In this document: piece after piece, positions 21,429 through 29,953 of the stretch
Layout: each line of letters begins with the position of its first letter
Numbering within the stretch: the first letter of the stretch is position 1
Source: Marinobacter sp. AC-23
Lineage (GTDB): Bacteria > Pseudomonadota > Gammaproteobacteria > Pseudomonadales > Oleiphilaceae
DNA length: 64,000 nt
Assembly (NCBI RefSeq): GCF_001858325.1
Contig: NZ_MBPP01000013.1
Span: 24,362 to 88,361, forward strand
Direction: 5' to 3'
Translations under genes and position numbers: made by a program
Notes under the pieces: model-generated
The model's database searches: none
What the model was told of the DNA's origin: nothing
The model's input: only the letters and a program-made list of their open reading frames with translations

Positions 21429-22708
21429 ATGCTCGATATGCTTGTGCGTAATGTGAATTTGTCAGATGGCCGTAAGGGTGTCGATATTGCAATTAAAGAA
21501 GGGAAAATTGTCGAGATTTCGACAGGAATAAAGGGGCACGCGATAGAGGAAGTTGATGGGCGTGGATATCTGGCTACACCGCCTTTTGTTGATAGCCATT
21601 TTCATATGGATAGCGCCCTTAGCCTTGGCGAGCCTCGTCTTAACCAGAGCGGCACCCTGCTTGAGGGCATTGAGATCTGGAGTGAGCTAAAGCCCCAGTT
21701 GACAGTAGATGCCATCAAAAAGCGTGCGCTGGAGATGTGCCGCTGGGCGATTGCTCGCGGAACGCTGGCGATCCGCAGTCATGTCGATATTTCTGATGAC
21801 CGGTTATTGGCGGTGGAAGCCTGTTGGAAGTCCGCCGGGAAATGAAGCCCTATATTGATCTGCAATTGGTTGCGTTTCCGCAAGATGGCTACCTGCGTCA
21901 TCCAGGCTCGCTGGATAACATGCAGCGTGCTCTGGCGAAGGGGATTGATGTGATTGGTGGCATTCCTCATTTCGAGCGCACAAAGAGCGAAGGGGCACGG
22001 TCAATCAAGTTGCTTTGCGAGCTTGCTGCAGACAGAGGGCTCCTGGTCGACATGCACTGTGATGAAAGTGATGATCCGATGTCGCGCCACGTGGAAACTC
22101 TTGCCTATGAAACCAACCGGCTTGGGTTGCACGGTCGGGTAACCGGTTCCCACCTAACTTCTATGCATTCGATGGACAATTACTATGTAAGCAATCTGAT
22201 TCCGTTGATGCGCGAGGCCGATCTGAAAGTGGTGGCTAATCCACTGATCAATATCACCCTGCAGGGGCGCCACGATAGCTACCCCGTGCGGAGAGGTATG
22301 ACCCGCGTTAAGGAGCTAATGGAGGCTGGCATGAACGTCGCTTTCGGTCACGATTGTGTGATGGATCCCTGGTACAGCCTTGGCTCACACGACATGCTCG
22401 AAGTGGCACATATGGGGCTTCATGTAGGGCAGATGACGGGTGTCGAGGAGATGAATCAGTGCTTTCAGGCGGTCACCAGCAATGGCGCAAGGTCACTGCA
22501 GTTAGACGGTTATGGGCTTGAACCGGGTTGTAAGGCCGACATTGTTATTCTTCAGGCATCAAGCACCATCGACGCTTTGCGCTTACGGCCTGAACGACTT
22601 TTTGTCATCCGTAGCGGCAAAGTGATTGCCAAAACAGAGCCCGCTACCACTTCGCTGCTCATTGAAGACCATAGTGGCCCCGTCCACTTCAGTCGCAACC
22701 TGTTTTAA
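21429..22708 (+). CDS. codA: cytosine deaminase CodA (single-base frameshift near 21820)
   Basis: Metal-dependent amidohydrolase converting cytosine to uracil and ammonia. The protein closely follows E. coli CodA, with HFHMDSAL metal site, NQSGTLLEGIEIW, SHVDISD, LQLVAFPQDG, DMHCDESDDPMSRHVET, GSHLTSMHS, ANPLINITLQGR and GHDCVMDPWYSLG. The frame breaks at CC 21820-21821; one added C gives AVEALLEVRREM and 426 residues, essentially the E. coli length. GAGGG lies 8 bases before ATG 21429. It is followed by codB and feeds uracil into the breakdown genes. A related aminopyrimidine substrate cannot be excluded. Confidence 0.92.
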
Positions 22709-22786
22709 TCTGAGCTTTTAACACAGATAGCCCAACTTATTATACGAACGATTATCGCATTGCTTAACAACAATAAGGAACTCAAT

Positions 22787-24088
22787 ATGTCACAACGCAA
22801 TGATGACAAAAGTTATGCCGACGCACATGATGATTACGCACTTACCCCTGTGCCTGAAAGCGCAAGGCGCAGTCTGGTCGGTATGTCTGCAGTCATGCTG
22901 GGTTTTACCTTTTTTGCCGCCAGTATGTGGACGGGCGGTACTCTGGGCCAAGGCCTCCAGCTCTGGCCGGACCTGTTTGTGGTAATTCTCGGAGGCAACC
23001 TGATACTTGGAGTCTATGGTTCATTGCTCGGCTATGCTGCAGCAAAAACAAACCTTTCTACCCACATCCTGTCACGCTATGCATTTGGTGTGTTTGGGTC
23101 CAAGTTGCCGTCTTCTATGCTCGCGCTGACTCAGATCGGCTGGTTCGGCGTTGGCGTAGCTATGTTCGCCTATCCAATAAACAAGTTTTTAGGCATCGAC
23201 AACCTGCCATTAATAATCGGTGGAGGTATCGTTATGACCTATACTGTGATGGTCGGATTTAAAGCGATCGAATGGTTGAGTATCGTTGCGGTACCCGCCA
23301 TTATTATTCTGGGCGTTACTTCGGTAACCAAGGCGATCACCGATACTGAGGGTGGCCTGGATACGTTGCTACAGGTGCAGCCGACGGAGACCATAACCTT
23401 TGCTGTGGGCATTTCGCTGGCGGTAGGTTCCTTTATCAGCGGCGCTACCCTGACCCCTGACTTTGTCCGTTTTGCCAAGACCAAGCGGATTGGTATTTGG
23501 GCGACTATTATTGGTTTTACCTTTGGTAACAGCTTGATGTTTATCTTCGGTGCGGTTGGCGCTACGGCTACTGGGTTGTCTGACATCTCGGAGGTGTTGG
23601 CCGCTCAAGGTCTGCTAGGTGCAGGTATTGTGCTGTTGGTGCTGAATATATGGACGACCAACGATAATGCGCTCTATGCGTCAAGCCTTGGTTTGCGCAA
23701 CATCACCGGCTTCAAACGAGTTCATCTGGTGTTAGCAGCGGGTGTCATTGGCACTATCTTATCGGAGTTCCTTTACAATAACTTTGTAGGCTGGCTGGTA
23801 TTCCTGAGTGTGTCTTTGCCGCCGATTGGGGGCGTCATCATTGGTGACTTCTATCTACGCTGTAAAACTGAGTACCCTTCACCGGATACCCATAAATTCA
23901 AAGAGATCAACTGGGCAGCGATGGTTGCTTGGGCCTTGGCTATCGGTGTATCGGTGATATCTCCAAAGGATGGTGTTTTTAGTATCGCGCCGTTGAATGC
24001 GATTATTGTCGCAGCGGTTATTTACGCGCCGATTTATAAAATGATATATGCAAAAGATTATGATAAAACTAATCAGGAACTAACGTAA
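22787..24088 (+). CDS. codB: cytosine permease CodB (NCS1 family)
   Basis: Inner-membrane cytosine:cation symporter. The 433-residue protein has about 12 membrane segments and NCS1 features (YALTPVPESARRSLVGMSAVMLGFTFF split around residues 20-45, FGVFGSKLPS, ISGATLTPDFVRFAKTKR). These match CodB better than the hydantoin permease at 16384. ATG 22787 follows AAGGAA; the longer TTG 22760 frame adds only a short tail. It is 78 bp downstream of codA, as in the E. coli codBA pair but in reverse order. A hairpin terminator follows. Confidence 0.9.
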   Translation: MSQRNDDKSYADAHDDYALTPVPESARRSLVGMSAVMLGFTFFAASMWTGGTLGQGLQLWPDLFVVILGGNLILGVYGSLLGYAAAKTNLSTHILSRYAFGVFGSKLPSSMLALTQIGWFGVGVAMFAYPINKFLGIDNLPLIIGGGIVMTYTVMVGFKAIEWLSIVAVPAIIILGVTSVTKAITDTEGGLDTLLQVQPTETITFAVGISLAVGSFISGATLTPDFVRFAKTKRIGIWATIIGFTFGNSLMFIFGAVGATATGLSDISEVLAAQGLLGAGIVLLVLNIWTTNDNALYASSLGLRNITGFKRVHLVLAAGVIGTILSEFLYNNFVGWLVFLSVSLPPIGGVIIGDFYLRCKTEYPSPDTHKFKEINWAAMVAWALAIGVSVISPKDGVFSIAPLNAIIVAAVIYAPIYKMIYAKDYDKTNQELT

Positions 24089-24111
24089 AAATTGTTTAAT
24101 ATGATCGGAAT

Positions 24112-24151
24112 ATAAAAATCGGTCAATCATTGCGATTGACCCGATTTTTAT
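24112..24151 (+). terminator. terminator-like hairpin after codB
   Basis: ATAAAAATCGG-TCAATC and GATTGA-CCCGATTTTTAT form a long stem with one bulged base and an ATTGC loop, ending in TTTTTAT. It lies just after the codB stop and before the insertion sequence. Confidence 0.7.
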
Positions 24152-24306
24152 ATTGAACGCTACTGCATAACTTATGGAAGCTCTGAATAACCCCGTGATT
24201 TTCGACCTAAATTTAATTTGTCGGCAAAAATCGCGATTCTAAGGCAATTTTATCGTGTTTTTTGGTTATTTCTTCCCTGATTACCGCCATTTCGGGCGCA
24301 CTGGCC

Positions 24307-25293
24307 CTACGCCAGTACGCATTTTTCACCCATTAACAGGTTACTGAACGCAGCCAGCAAGTGAAGCCGCGTATTGTTCTTGGCCAGCCCGCGGTAGCGC
24401 ACCTTGTCGTAACCGAAGACTCGCTTGATGTAGCGGAATGGATGCTCCTCTTTGGCCCGCACGCGGGCTTTAAGCGTCTCTGCTCTGGCCTTATCCGCAT
24501 TGAGCTTTCGACGCTGACCGGGACGTTTGGCAATAAACCAGTCAACGCCTTGTCGGTCTTTGTGTTCATCGCGTTTCTGGATGCCGAGGTAGCCTGCGTC
24601 ACCAAACACGCGCTTCTCGTCGCCATGGAGCAACTTCTCAGCGGCGACGATGTCATGGGTGTTGGCCGCTGTGGTGTCAATGCTATGAACAAGGCCGAAG
24701 ACCGCATCAACACCAATGTGCATCTTCATACCGAAGTGCCATTGATTACCCCTGTGGGTTTGGTGCATTTCCGGATCGCGCTTGCTGGCCTTGTTCTTGG
24801 TGGAGCTGGGCGCTGAAATAATCGTGGCATCGACGATGCTGCCTTCACGCAGCACGAGGCCATGGGATTGCAGGTGCCTGTTCACCTCTTCAAACAGCGC
24901 ACTGCCCAGATCGTGGCGTTCCAGAAAACGCCGGAAGTTGAGGATCGTTGTTTCATCTGGCAAGCGATCCAGGCGCAATCCGGCGAACCGACGCATGGAC
25001 TCAATCTCGTACAGGGCATCCTCCATTGCCGGGTCACTCAGGTTGTAAAAAGCCTGCATGCAGTGCACCCGGAGGATGGCGGATAATGGATACGGTGGGC
25101 GGCCATTTGCGCCTTTGGGATAGTGGCGTGCTATCTTCTTCTCCAGTGCTTTCCAGTGCTTTCCAGTGCTTTCCAGTGCTTTCCAGTGCTTTCCAGTGCT
25201 TTCCAGTGCTTTCCAGTGCTTTCCAGTGCTCTCCAGTGCTCTCCAGTGCTCTCCAGTGCTCTCCAGTGCTCTCCAGGGAATCAGGCGATCCAT
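24307..25293 (-). CDS. IS5-family DDE transposase with an expanded N-terminal repeat
   Basis: The 328-residue protein has an IS5 N-terminal domain (HYPKGANGRPPYPL, FYNLSDPAMEDALYEIES) and DDE catalytic region with VDATII, VFGDAGYLG and KEEHPFRYIKRVFGYDK. Four tandem copies of a 10-residue unit (RALESTGEHW / KALESTGKHW) are inserted between LIPW and KKIARHYP, where relatives have none. They are coded by a 10-bp DNA repeat. The usual upstream N-terminus (DAEYQSKKRKTRREVFLDR) is in frame with this ORF, but the likely native ATG near 25360 is out of frame by one base (extra base or loss of two around 25345). The protein may therefore start internally at 25293 or be inactive. Confidence 0.85.
   Translation of the reverse strand: MDRLIPWRALESTGEHWRALESTGKHWKALESTGKHWKALESTGKHWKALEKKIARHYPKGANGRPPYPLSAILRVHCMQAFYNLSDPAMEDALYEIESMRRFAGLRLDRLPDETTILNFRRFLERHDLGSALFEEVNRHLQSHGLVLREGSIVDATIISAPSSTKNKASKRDPEMHQTHRGNQWHFGMKMHIGVDAVFGLVHSIDTTAANTHDIVAAEKLLHGDEKRVFGDAGYLGIQKRDEHKDRQGVDWFIAKRPGQRRKLNADKARAETLKARVRAKEEHPFRYIKRVFGYDKVRYRGLAKNNTRLHLLAAFSNLLMGEKCVLA
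25141..25275. repeat. 10-bp tandem repeat (YTCCAGTGCT) inside the transposase gene
   Basis: Thirteen consecutive units CTCCAGTGCT or TTCCAGTGCT plus a partial one. The unit is not a multiple of three, so three units make a 30-bp, 10-residue protein repeat. Twelve extra units equal 120 bp or 40 residues, which keeps the frame open. C-type units sit at the two ends, T-type units in the middle. Confidence 0.97.
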
Positions 25294-25458
25294 CCGGTCC
25301 AGAAAGACCTCACGGCGGGTCTTGCGCTTTTTGCTCTGGTACTCGGCATCGGAGGGTAATCTGATCCATAGGAAGGATTCCTGTGCTGTTGGCCAGAACC
25401 GTATTATCGCTTACTTTGGGAAGTTATTCAGAGCTTCCCTAAGCAACAGCTGATCCAT

Positions 25459-26103
25459 TCAGATAGTGGCAGGATCACTTTCCAACATTGGTAGTTTTGG
25501 TGAAATGAAGTCGCTTAGCGTCATCATATGACCGAGTTTGCCAACTTTGGTGGAGAGATATTGTTCATTTTGGCAGGTCAGTCCTATGGTCAGCGGCAGA
25601 CGCTCCACGACGTTAATGCCGGCTTTGTTCAGGGCTGCCACCTTGCGAGGGTTGTTGGTCATTAGTCGCAAGGAATTGATGCCTAAGTGGTTAAGTATGG
25701 GTATGCAAAGATCGTAGTTTCTCAGGTCAGCTGCGAAACCAAGACGCTCGTTGGCCTCTACAGTGTCGGCACCCTCATCTTGCAAGTGATATGCACGGAT
25801 TTTGTTGAGTAAGCCAATACCGCGCCCTTCCTGACGCAGATAAAGCAGGATACCGCGCCCCTCTTCCGCGATTCGCTTGAGCGCCTCCTGCAACTGGTAG
25901 CCGCAGTCACAGCGCGTCGAAAAAAGTGCATCACCGGTTAGGCACTCTGAGTGTACGCGGCACAGAACCGGATCGACACTAGCTATATCACCCAGAGTCA
26001 AAGCGATATGCTCCTTACCGGTAGCCTCGTCTTCGAAACCATGCATGGTGAAGGTGGCCCAAGGTGTGGGTAGCCGGGAGGCGGCGATATAATGAATTGT
26101 CAC
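25459..26103 (-). CDS. ribA: GTP cyclohydrolase II RibA
   Basis: Zinc enzyme that opens GTP to the first riboflavin-pathway pyrimidine. The route also yields 5-amino-6-ribitylaminouracil, which CofG/CofH use to make the F420 deazaflavin. The 214-residue protein shows [23 protein letters not shown] (zinc cysteines), [10 protein letters not shown] and [15 protein letters not shown], with no fused RibB domain. It is the last gene on the minus strand of the cluster, 102 bp from the Tsx-like gene. A stand-alone ribA away from a riboflavin operon and next to F420 genes suggests a dedicated precursor supply; whether the genome has a second copy is not visible here. Confidence 0.93.
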   Translation of the reverse strand: MTIHYIAASRLPTPWATFTMHGFEDEATGKEHIALTLGDIASVDPVLCRVHSECLTGDALFSTRCDCGYQLQEALKRIAEEGRGILLYLRQEGRGIGLLNKIRAYHLQDEGADTVEANERLGFAADLRNYDLCIPILNHLGINSLRLMTNNPRKVAALNKAGINVVERLPLTIGLTCQNEQYLSTKVGKLGHMMTLSDFISPKLPMLESDPATI

Positions 26104-26205
26104 AGTGCACCTCGAAATCCATTATATGGAATTTTTATTTACTGACTTAGGAACAGAGAAGGAGGAAGTCGTCTCCCTCCCCCTGCTTTTTGTAGTACCT
26201 ACTCG

Positions 26206-26958
26206 TCAAAAATGGAACTTGACCAAGGCACTCACTGAGCTCTCGGTGGCAATAACTTCATCGGGAAGTCCGAATTTGTTGCTCCAGTAAGCGTATTCGA
26301 TACCTGCGTAAAGTACTCCAGGGTTATTGGTGAAATGACCTATATCGAGTTTCAGCTGTGGTGTGAAATTGAGTTCTGATTTGTGATCTGACTCACCAGT
26401 TGAGTAGTCCAAGAAACCGTCGAAAAGAAAACGAGCAGGGCCCATCTCGAAAGGTGTTCCCCATGTCAACGTCAGCTGAAGATCGTCAGAGATATTGCTA
26501 TTGTTGACGTAGTAAAAAGCTGTGTTGACATATTGAAACCCGGGGACATCCCATGCTAAAGAGAAGCCCGTAAGATAGTTATTGAGGTCAGTTTCACCGC
26601 CAAATTCATAGGTCCCCGTTAGCGACACGTCGCTGATAGGACCTAGTCCTAAGTCGTTTCCAGTCACTCCACCTAAACTAAGTGTGGGTGAAAATTCACC
26701 GTAGACATCATCTAGGTCTTTGGCTCTGCCATGCCCTTGGTTGGAATCGATAAAAAAGAAAGTTCCACCCCAATCATGGGCTGTGACATTTTCAAAGGTG
26801 AAAAACGTGTGTTCCTGCTGTTCCCTTCCGAAGGCCTCGTACTGATCACTGTGCAGTAACGAAATGCTAGAGTCCGAGAAGATCTTTTCCGCTTGCGCCG
26901 TTGAGAGCCCGCCTATCGAAAGGCAGGCGATAGCGATATAGTTATTGAAGTATTTCAT
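26206..26958 (-). CDS. Tsx-like nucleoside-specific channel, outer membrane
   Basis: The 250-residue protein has a signal peptide (MKYFNNYIAIACLSIGGLSTAQA) and aromatic-rich beta-strands. Features resembling the Tsx/OmpK nucleoside channel family include THFTFENVT-like VTAHDWGGTFFFID, the glycine-rich strands SLTGTYEFGG and SLAWDVPGF, and the C-terminal strand ALVKFHF ending in phenylalanine, the outer-membrane insertion signal. It probably admits nucleosides or bases across the outer membrane, fitting the pyrimidine setting. Its base composition looks more AT-rich than pntB upstream. Confidence 0.8.
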   Translation of the reverse strand: MKYFNNYIAIACLSIGGLSTAQAEKIFSDSSISLLHSDQYEAFGREQQEHTFFTFENVTAHDWGGTFFFIDSNQGHGRAKDLDDVYGEFSPTLSLGGVTGNDLGLGPISDVSLTGTYEFGGETDLNNYLTGFSLAWDVPGFQYVNTAFYYVNNSNISDDLQLTLTWGTPFEMGPARFLFDGFLDYSTGESDHKSELNFTPQLKLDIGHFTNNPGVLYAGIEYAYWSNKFGLPDEVIATESSVSALVKFHF

Positions 26959-27015
26959 TATTATTCTCCTATGATTATTTTGTGAGCTTCCTGAATAGGA
27001 ATTCCACTTTTTTAA

Positions 27016-27043
27016 GATGGGATGCCATCACTGGCATCCCATC
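27016..27043 (-). repeat. perfect hairpin downstream of pntB
   Basis: GATGGGATGCCA / TGGCATCCCATC, a 12-bp perfect stem with a 4-base loop, 15 bp after the pntB stop. No T-run follows on the minus strand, so it may protect the mRNA 3' end or act as a weak terminator before the Tsx-like gene. Confidence 0.6.
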
Positions 27044-27058
27044 GGGTGATGATCTGAA

Positions 27059-28468
27059 TTAAGCGGCCTTGCTAGTAGTGACTTCGTTGAGCGCACCCGC
27101 TAGCTCGAGGATCATTTGCTTACCGTCGCCGAATAACATCAGAGTGTTATCGTTGGCGAATAGAGGATTGGGCAACCCAGCGAAACCGGGGCTCAGACTG
27201 CGCTTGACCACTACCACGGTGCGTGCTTGATCAACATCCAGGATCGGCATGCCATAGATAGGACTGCCTTTGTCTTCACGCGCTAGAGGGTTGGTAACGT
27301 CATTGGCACCGATCACAATAACTACGTCGGTCTGCGCAAAGTGCGGATTAATCTGCTCCATTGGCTGCATTTTGTCATAGTCGACTTCCGCTTCAGCAAG
27401 CAGCACATTCATGTGACCCGGCATACGACCGGCGACTGGATGCAGGCCGTAGATTACCTCTGTGCCACGGCGCTCGAGAGTGTCAGCTAGATCGCGAACC
27501 GCATGCTGCGCTTGGGCCATGGCAAGACCAAAACCAGGCACGATCACTACACGTTGAGCAGTCTCAAGCAGCATGCTGATCTCCTCCGGTGAGGAGGACT
27601 TCACTTTACCGGCATATACTTCATCTGCATCCATGCTCTCACCGCCCTCCTCGGATAAAGATCCGAATAGTACCCCTGCCAAGGAGCGGTTCATGGCCAC
27701 GCACATGATGCGGGTCAGGATTATGCCTGAGGCTCCCACAAGAGCTCCAGACACGATCAGCACGGTATTGCCCATGATGAAGCCCGCCGCTGCCGCCGCT
27801 ATACCTGAGTAGGAGTTGAGCAGCGCAATTACCACTGGCATGTCTGCCCCACCGATCGGAGTGACCAGAGTGACACCCAGCACCAAAGCGATGGCGACCA
27901 ATACCAGCAATACGCCAGTGCCGCCATGACCTGCGGCCAGGGTGGCGATGATGGATAAAGCGGCAACCATCATCACGCCATTGAATAGCGTAATGCCTTT
28001 GAAACCGATGGGCCTCCCCGGCAACAATTCCTGGAGCTTACCGAAAGCCACCGCGCTGCCCGTCAGGGTAATAGCCCCGATCAGCACGGTAAGACCAATG
28101 GCAATCATGCCCGTAAGGCCGGATGCAGAAACCGGGCCGGACGTGGCGAGGAAACTGGCAACAGCCACAGCCAAAGAAGCGCCACCACCGAAGCCGTTAA
28201 GCAGAGCGACCATCTGTGGCATGGCAGTCATCTGGATCCGCGTAGCCATCAGCACACCAATTGTTGCTCCGATTAAGGCACCCGTTAGAATCCAGGCGTA
28301 GGAGAGGATGGATTGATCCAGCAGGGTAACCACTACGGCAACCAACATGCCGACAGCCGCCATCAAGTTACCGCGCACAGCGGTGCGGGGGTGTGTCAGG
28401 CCCTTGATGCCACCGATAAATAACACTGCGGAGAGCAGATAGAACAAGTTAACAAAGGAAAGGCTCAT
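27059..28468 (-). CDS. pntB: NAD(P) transhydrogenase beta subunit PntB
   Basis: Membrane plus NADP(H)-binding subunit of the proton-translocating transhydrogenase, which drives NADPH formation from NADH using proton motive force. The 469-residue protein has an N-terminal block of about nine membrane helices (FYLLSAVLFIGGIKGLTHP, ALLNGFGGGASLAVA) and the C-terminal NADP domain (VVIVPGFGLAMAQAQHAV, YGLHPVAGRMPGHMNVLLAEA, GANDVTNPLA). It follows pntAB by 3 bp. Its place downstream of the F420 genes suggests NADPH supply to the F420 reductase. Confidence 0.96.
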   Translation of the reverse strand: MSLSFVNLFYLLSAVLFIGGIKGLTHPRTAVRGNLMAAVGMLVAVVVTLLDQSILSYAWILTGALIGATIGVLMATRIQMTAMPQMVALLNGFGGGASLAVAVASFLATSGPVSASGLTGMIAIGLTVLIGAITLTGSAVAFGKLQELLPGRPIGFKGITLFNGVMMVAALSIIATLAAGHGGTGVLLVLVAIALVLGVTLVTPIGGADMPVVIALLNSYSGIAAAAAGFIMGNTVLIVSGALVGASGIILTRIMCVAMNRSLAGVLFGSLSEEGGESMDADEVYAGKVKSSSPEEISMLLETAQRVVIVPGFGLAMAQAQHAVRDLADTLERRGTEVIYGLHPVAGRMPGHMNVLLAEAEVDYDKMQPMEQINPHFAQTDVVIVIGANDVTNPLAREDKGSPIYGMPILDVDQARTVVVVKRSLSPGFAGLPNPLFANDNTLMLFGDGKQMILELAGALNEVTTSKAA

Positions 28469-28471
28469 TGT

Positions 28472-28759
28472 TTATCTCCTTCTGCTGAACATTTGCAGCA
28501 TACGGTTGGTGACCAGGAAACCGCCCACCACGTTGATGGTGGCCAGTGCTACTGCCACCATGCCGAGTATCGACACCCATAGGCTGTTGATATCACCTGA
28601 GCCAGCCGCTAAAAGAGCGCCTACCAGGCTGATACCGGAAATGGCATTGCTTCCCGACATTAACGGGGTGTGCAGGGTTGCCGGTACTTTAGTGATCAGT
28701 TCGATCCCCAGGATGACCGCCAGCACGAATAGCGATACCTGCATAATCAACATATCCAT
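28472..28759 (-). CDS. pntAB: NAD(P) transhydrogenase membrane subunit PntAB (alpha-2)
   Basis: Small membrane subunit, 95 residues, with about three helices (VSLFVLAVILGIELITKVP, NAISGISLVGALLAAG, MVAVALATINVVGGFLV). The KVPATLHTPLMSGSNAISGI motif is diagnostic of the transhydrogenase alpha-2 segment. Its start overlaps the pntAA stop by one base (TGATG). Splitting of alpha into two polypeptides is usual in alphaproteobacteria, actinobacteria and many marine gammaproteobacteria. Confidence 0.94.
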   Translation of the reverse strand: MDMLIMQVSLFVLAVILGIELITKVPATLHTPLMSGSNAISGISLVGALLAAGSGDINSLWVSILGMVAVALATINVVGGFLVTNRMLQMFSRRR

Positions 28760-29921
28760 CAGGCTGTTGCCTCTTGTGGTTGAATGGAGCAGGACAGGCG
28801 CTCGCGAATGCGAGCAGCACGAACTTCACCCTGGTGTGTAATGACCGCTTGATCCAGAATCTCGTCTTCAAAATCCAGATTCAGGTGTCCTTCTTCATCC
28901 AGCAGGTGTCGCAGCAAGTTCTCAAGATTGCGCCCATACATCTGGCTGGCGTGGTTAGGCAATGTAGCCACTATGTCAACGGGGCCGAGGATAGTAACCC
29001 CGTAGGCGATGACGGTTTCACCAGCTTTGCTCAGCTCACAATTGCCGCCTCGCTCGGCAGCCAGATCGACGATGACCGACCCCAGCTTCATGCCTTTCAC
29101 CATGTCTTCCGTGATCAGTATGGGGCTTTTGCGCCAGGTATTGCTGCCGTGGTGATAACGACATCCTGTTGGGCCAGCACTGCGCTCATTTGCTCACGCT
29201 GACGGCTCAGGAAGTCATCGTCCTGTTTGCTGGCGTAACCTCCTTGTCCCTCTGCAGATGACGTGTCCAGGTCCAGGTCCACCGGTTTTGCGCCTACTGA
29301 CAAGATCTGTTCCCGTGCTGCCGGGCGGATGTCGTAGGCTTCCACGACGGCACCCAGTCGCTTGGCAGTGGCGGCAGCCTGCAAACCAGCTACTCCGGCA
29401 CCCATAATGAATACGCGGGCGGGATTCAGAGTGCCCGCGGCGGTCATCATCATTGGAAAGATACGCGGCGCATGAGCCGCAGCTATCAGAACGGCCTTAT
29501 AGCCCGCGAGGGTTGCGATGGAGGAGAGGGCGTCCATGCTCTGAGCTCGGCTGATACGTGGCACCAATTCAAGTGACAGTGTTGTGATACCGCGTTTTGC
29601 CAGGTCGCTGAAACGATCACAATGGCTCAGTGGGTCCATCAAACCGATACAGATATGGCCGGCACTCAGGTCTGCAAGCGCCTTATCACGGGAGGCGTCT
29701 ACGCACAGAATGATCTCGCCCTTTTCCAGAAGTTGTGCACGGGTATCAAGAATCTCAGCGCCTGCTTCCTGGTAGCTGTCGTTACTGAAACTGGCGGCGT
29801 CGCCGGCGCCAGTTTCAACAAAGACTTGGCAGCCGAGACTTTTTAAAGCTGAGACGTTAGCGGGTGTGAGCGCCACCCTGCCTCCATTAGGGTGGCGCTC
29901 ACGCATGACTGATAGTCGCAT
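28759..29921 (-). CDS. pntAA: NAD(P) transhydrogenase alpha-1 subunit PntAA (single-base frameshift near 29122)
   Basis: Soluble NAD(H)-binding subunit related to alanine dehydrogenase. It shows ERHPNGGRVALTP at the start, the Rossmann motif VFIMGAGVAGLQAAATAKRLGA with the acidic EAYDIRP, and SVIVDLAAERGGNCE. The frame breaks in a G4 run on the plus strand (29122-29125). One added base restores GAKAPILITEDMVKGMK and 387 residues. ATG 29921 is preceded by CCGGAGAA, better than TTG 29957. It starts about 33 bp after the M20 hydrolase stop and forms an operon with pntAB and pntB. Confidence 0.92.
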
Positions 29922-29953
29922 TGTTATTCTCCGGGGTCTGTCAGGACCTGTAA

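Larger units (their letters stand above)
24176..25438 (-). mobile_element. IS5-family insertion sequence
   Basis: Bounded by perfect 16-bp terminal inverted repeats, GGAAGCTCTGAATAAC at 24176-24191 and its reverse complement at 25423-25438, in total 1263 bp, typical for the IS5 group. It carries one DDE transposase on the minus strand. The flanking four bases (TTAT left, CTAA right) do not match, so no clean target duplication is seen. It separates codB from ribA. The transposase has an internal 10-bp tandem repeat and a broken native N-terminus, so mobility is uncertain. Confidence 0.92.

Noticed and set aside
25141..25275. CRISPR-like array
   Set aside because: The units are 10 bp and directly adjacent with no spacers, inside a transposase gene. 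There are no cas genes nearby.
24172..25442. Target-site duplication of the IS5 element
   Set aside because: The four bases on each side (TTAT and CTAA) do not match, and shifting the ends by a few bases does not help. I report only the terminal inverted repeats.
25123..25453. Plus-strand frames rich in repeated PVLSSAFQCF residues
   Set aside because: They are the reverse reading of the 10-bp tandem repeat in the transposase gene. The repeat is open in several frames, so length alone is not evidence of a gene.
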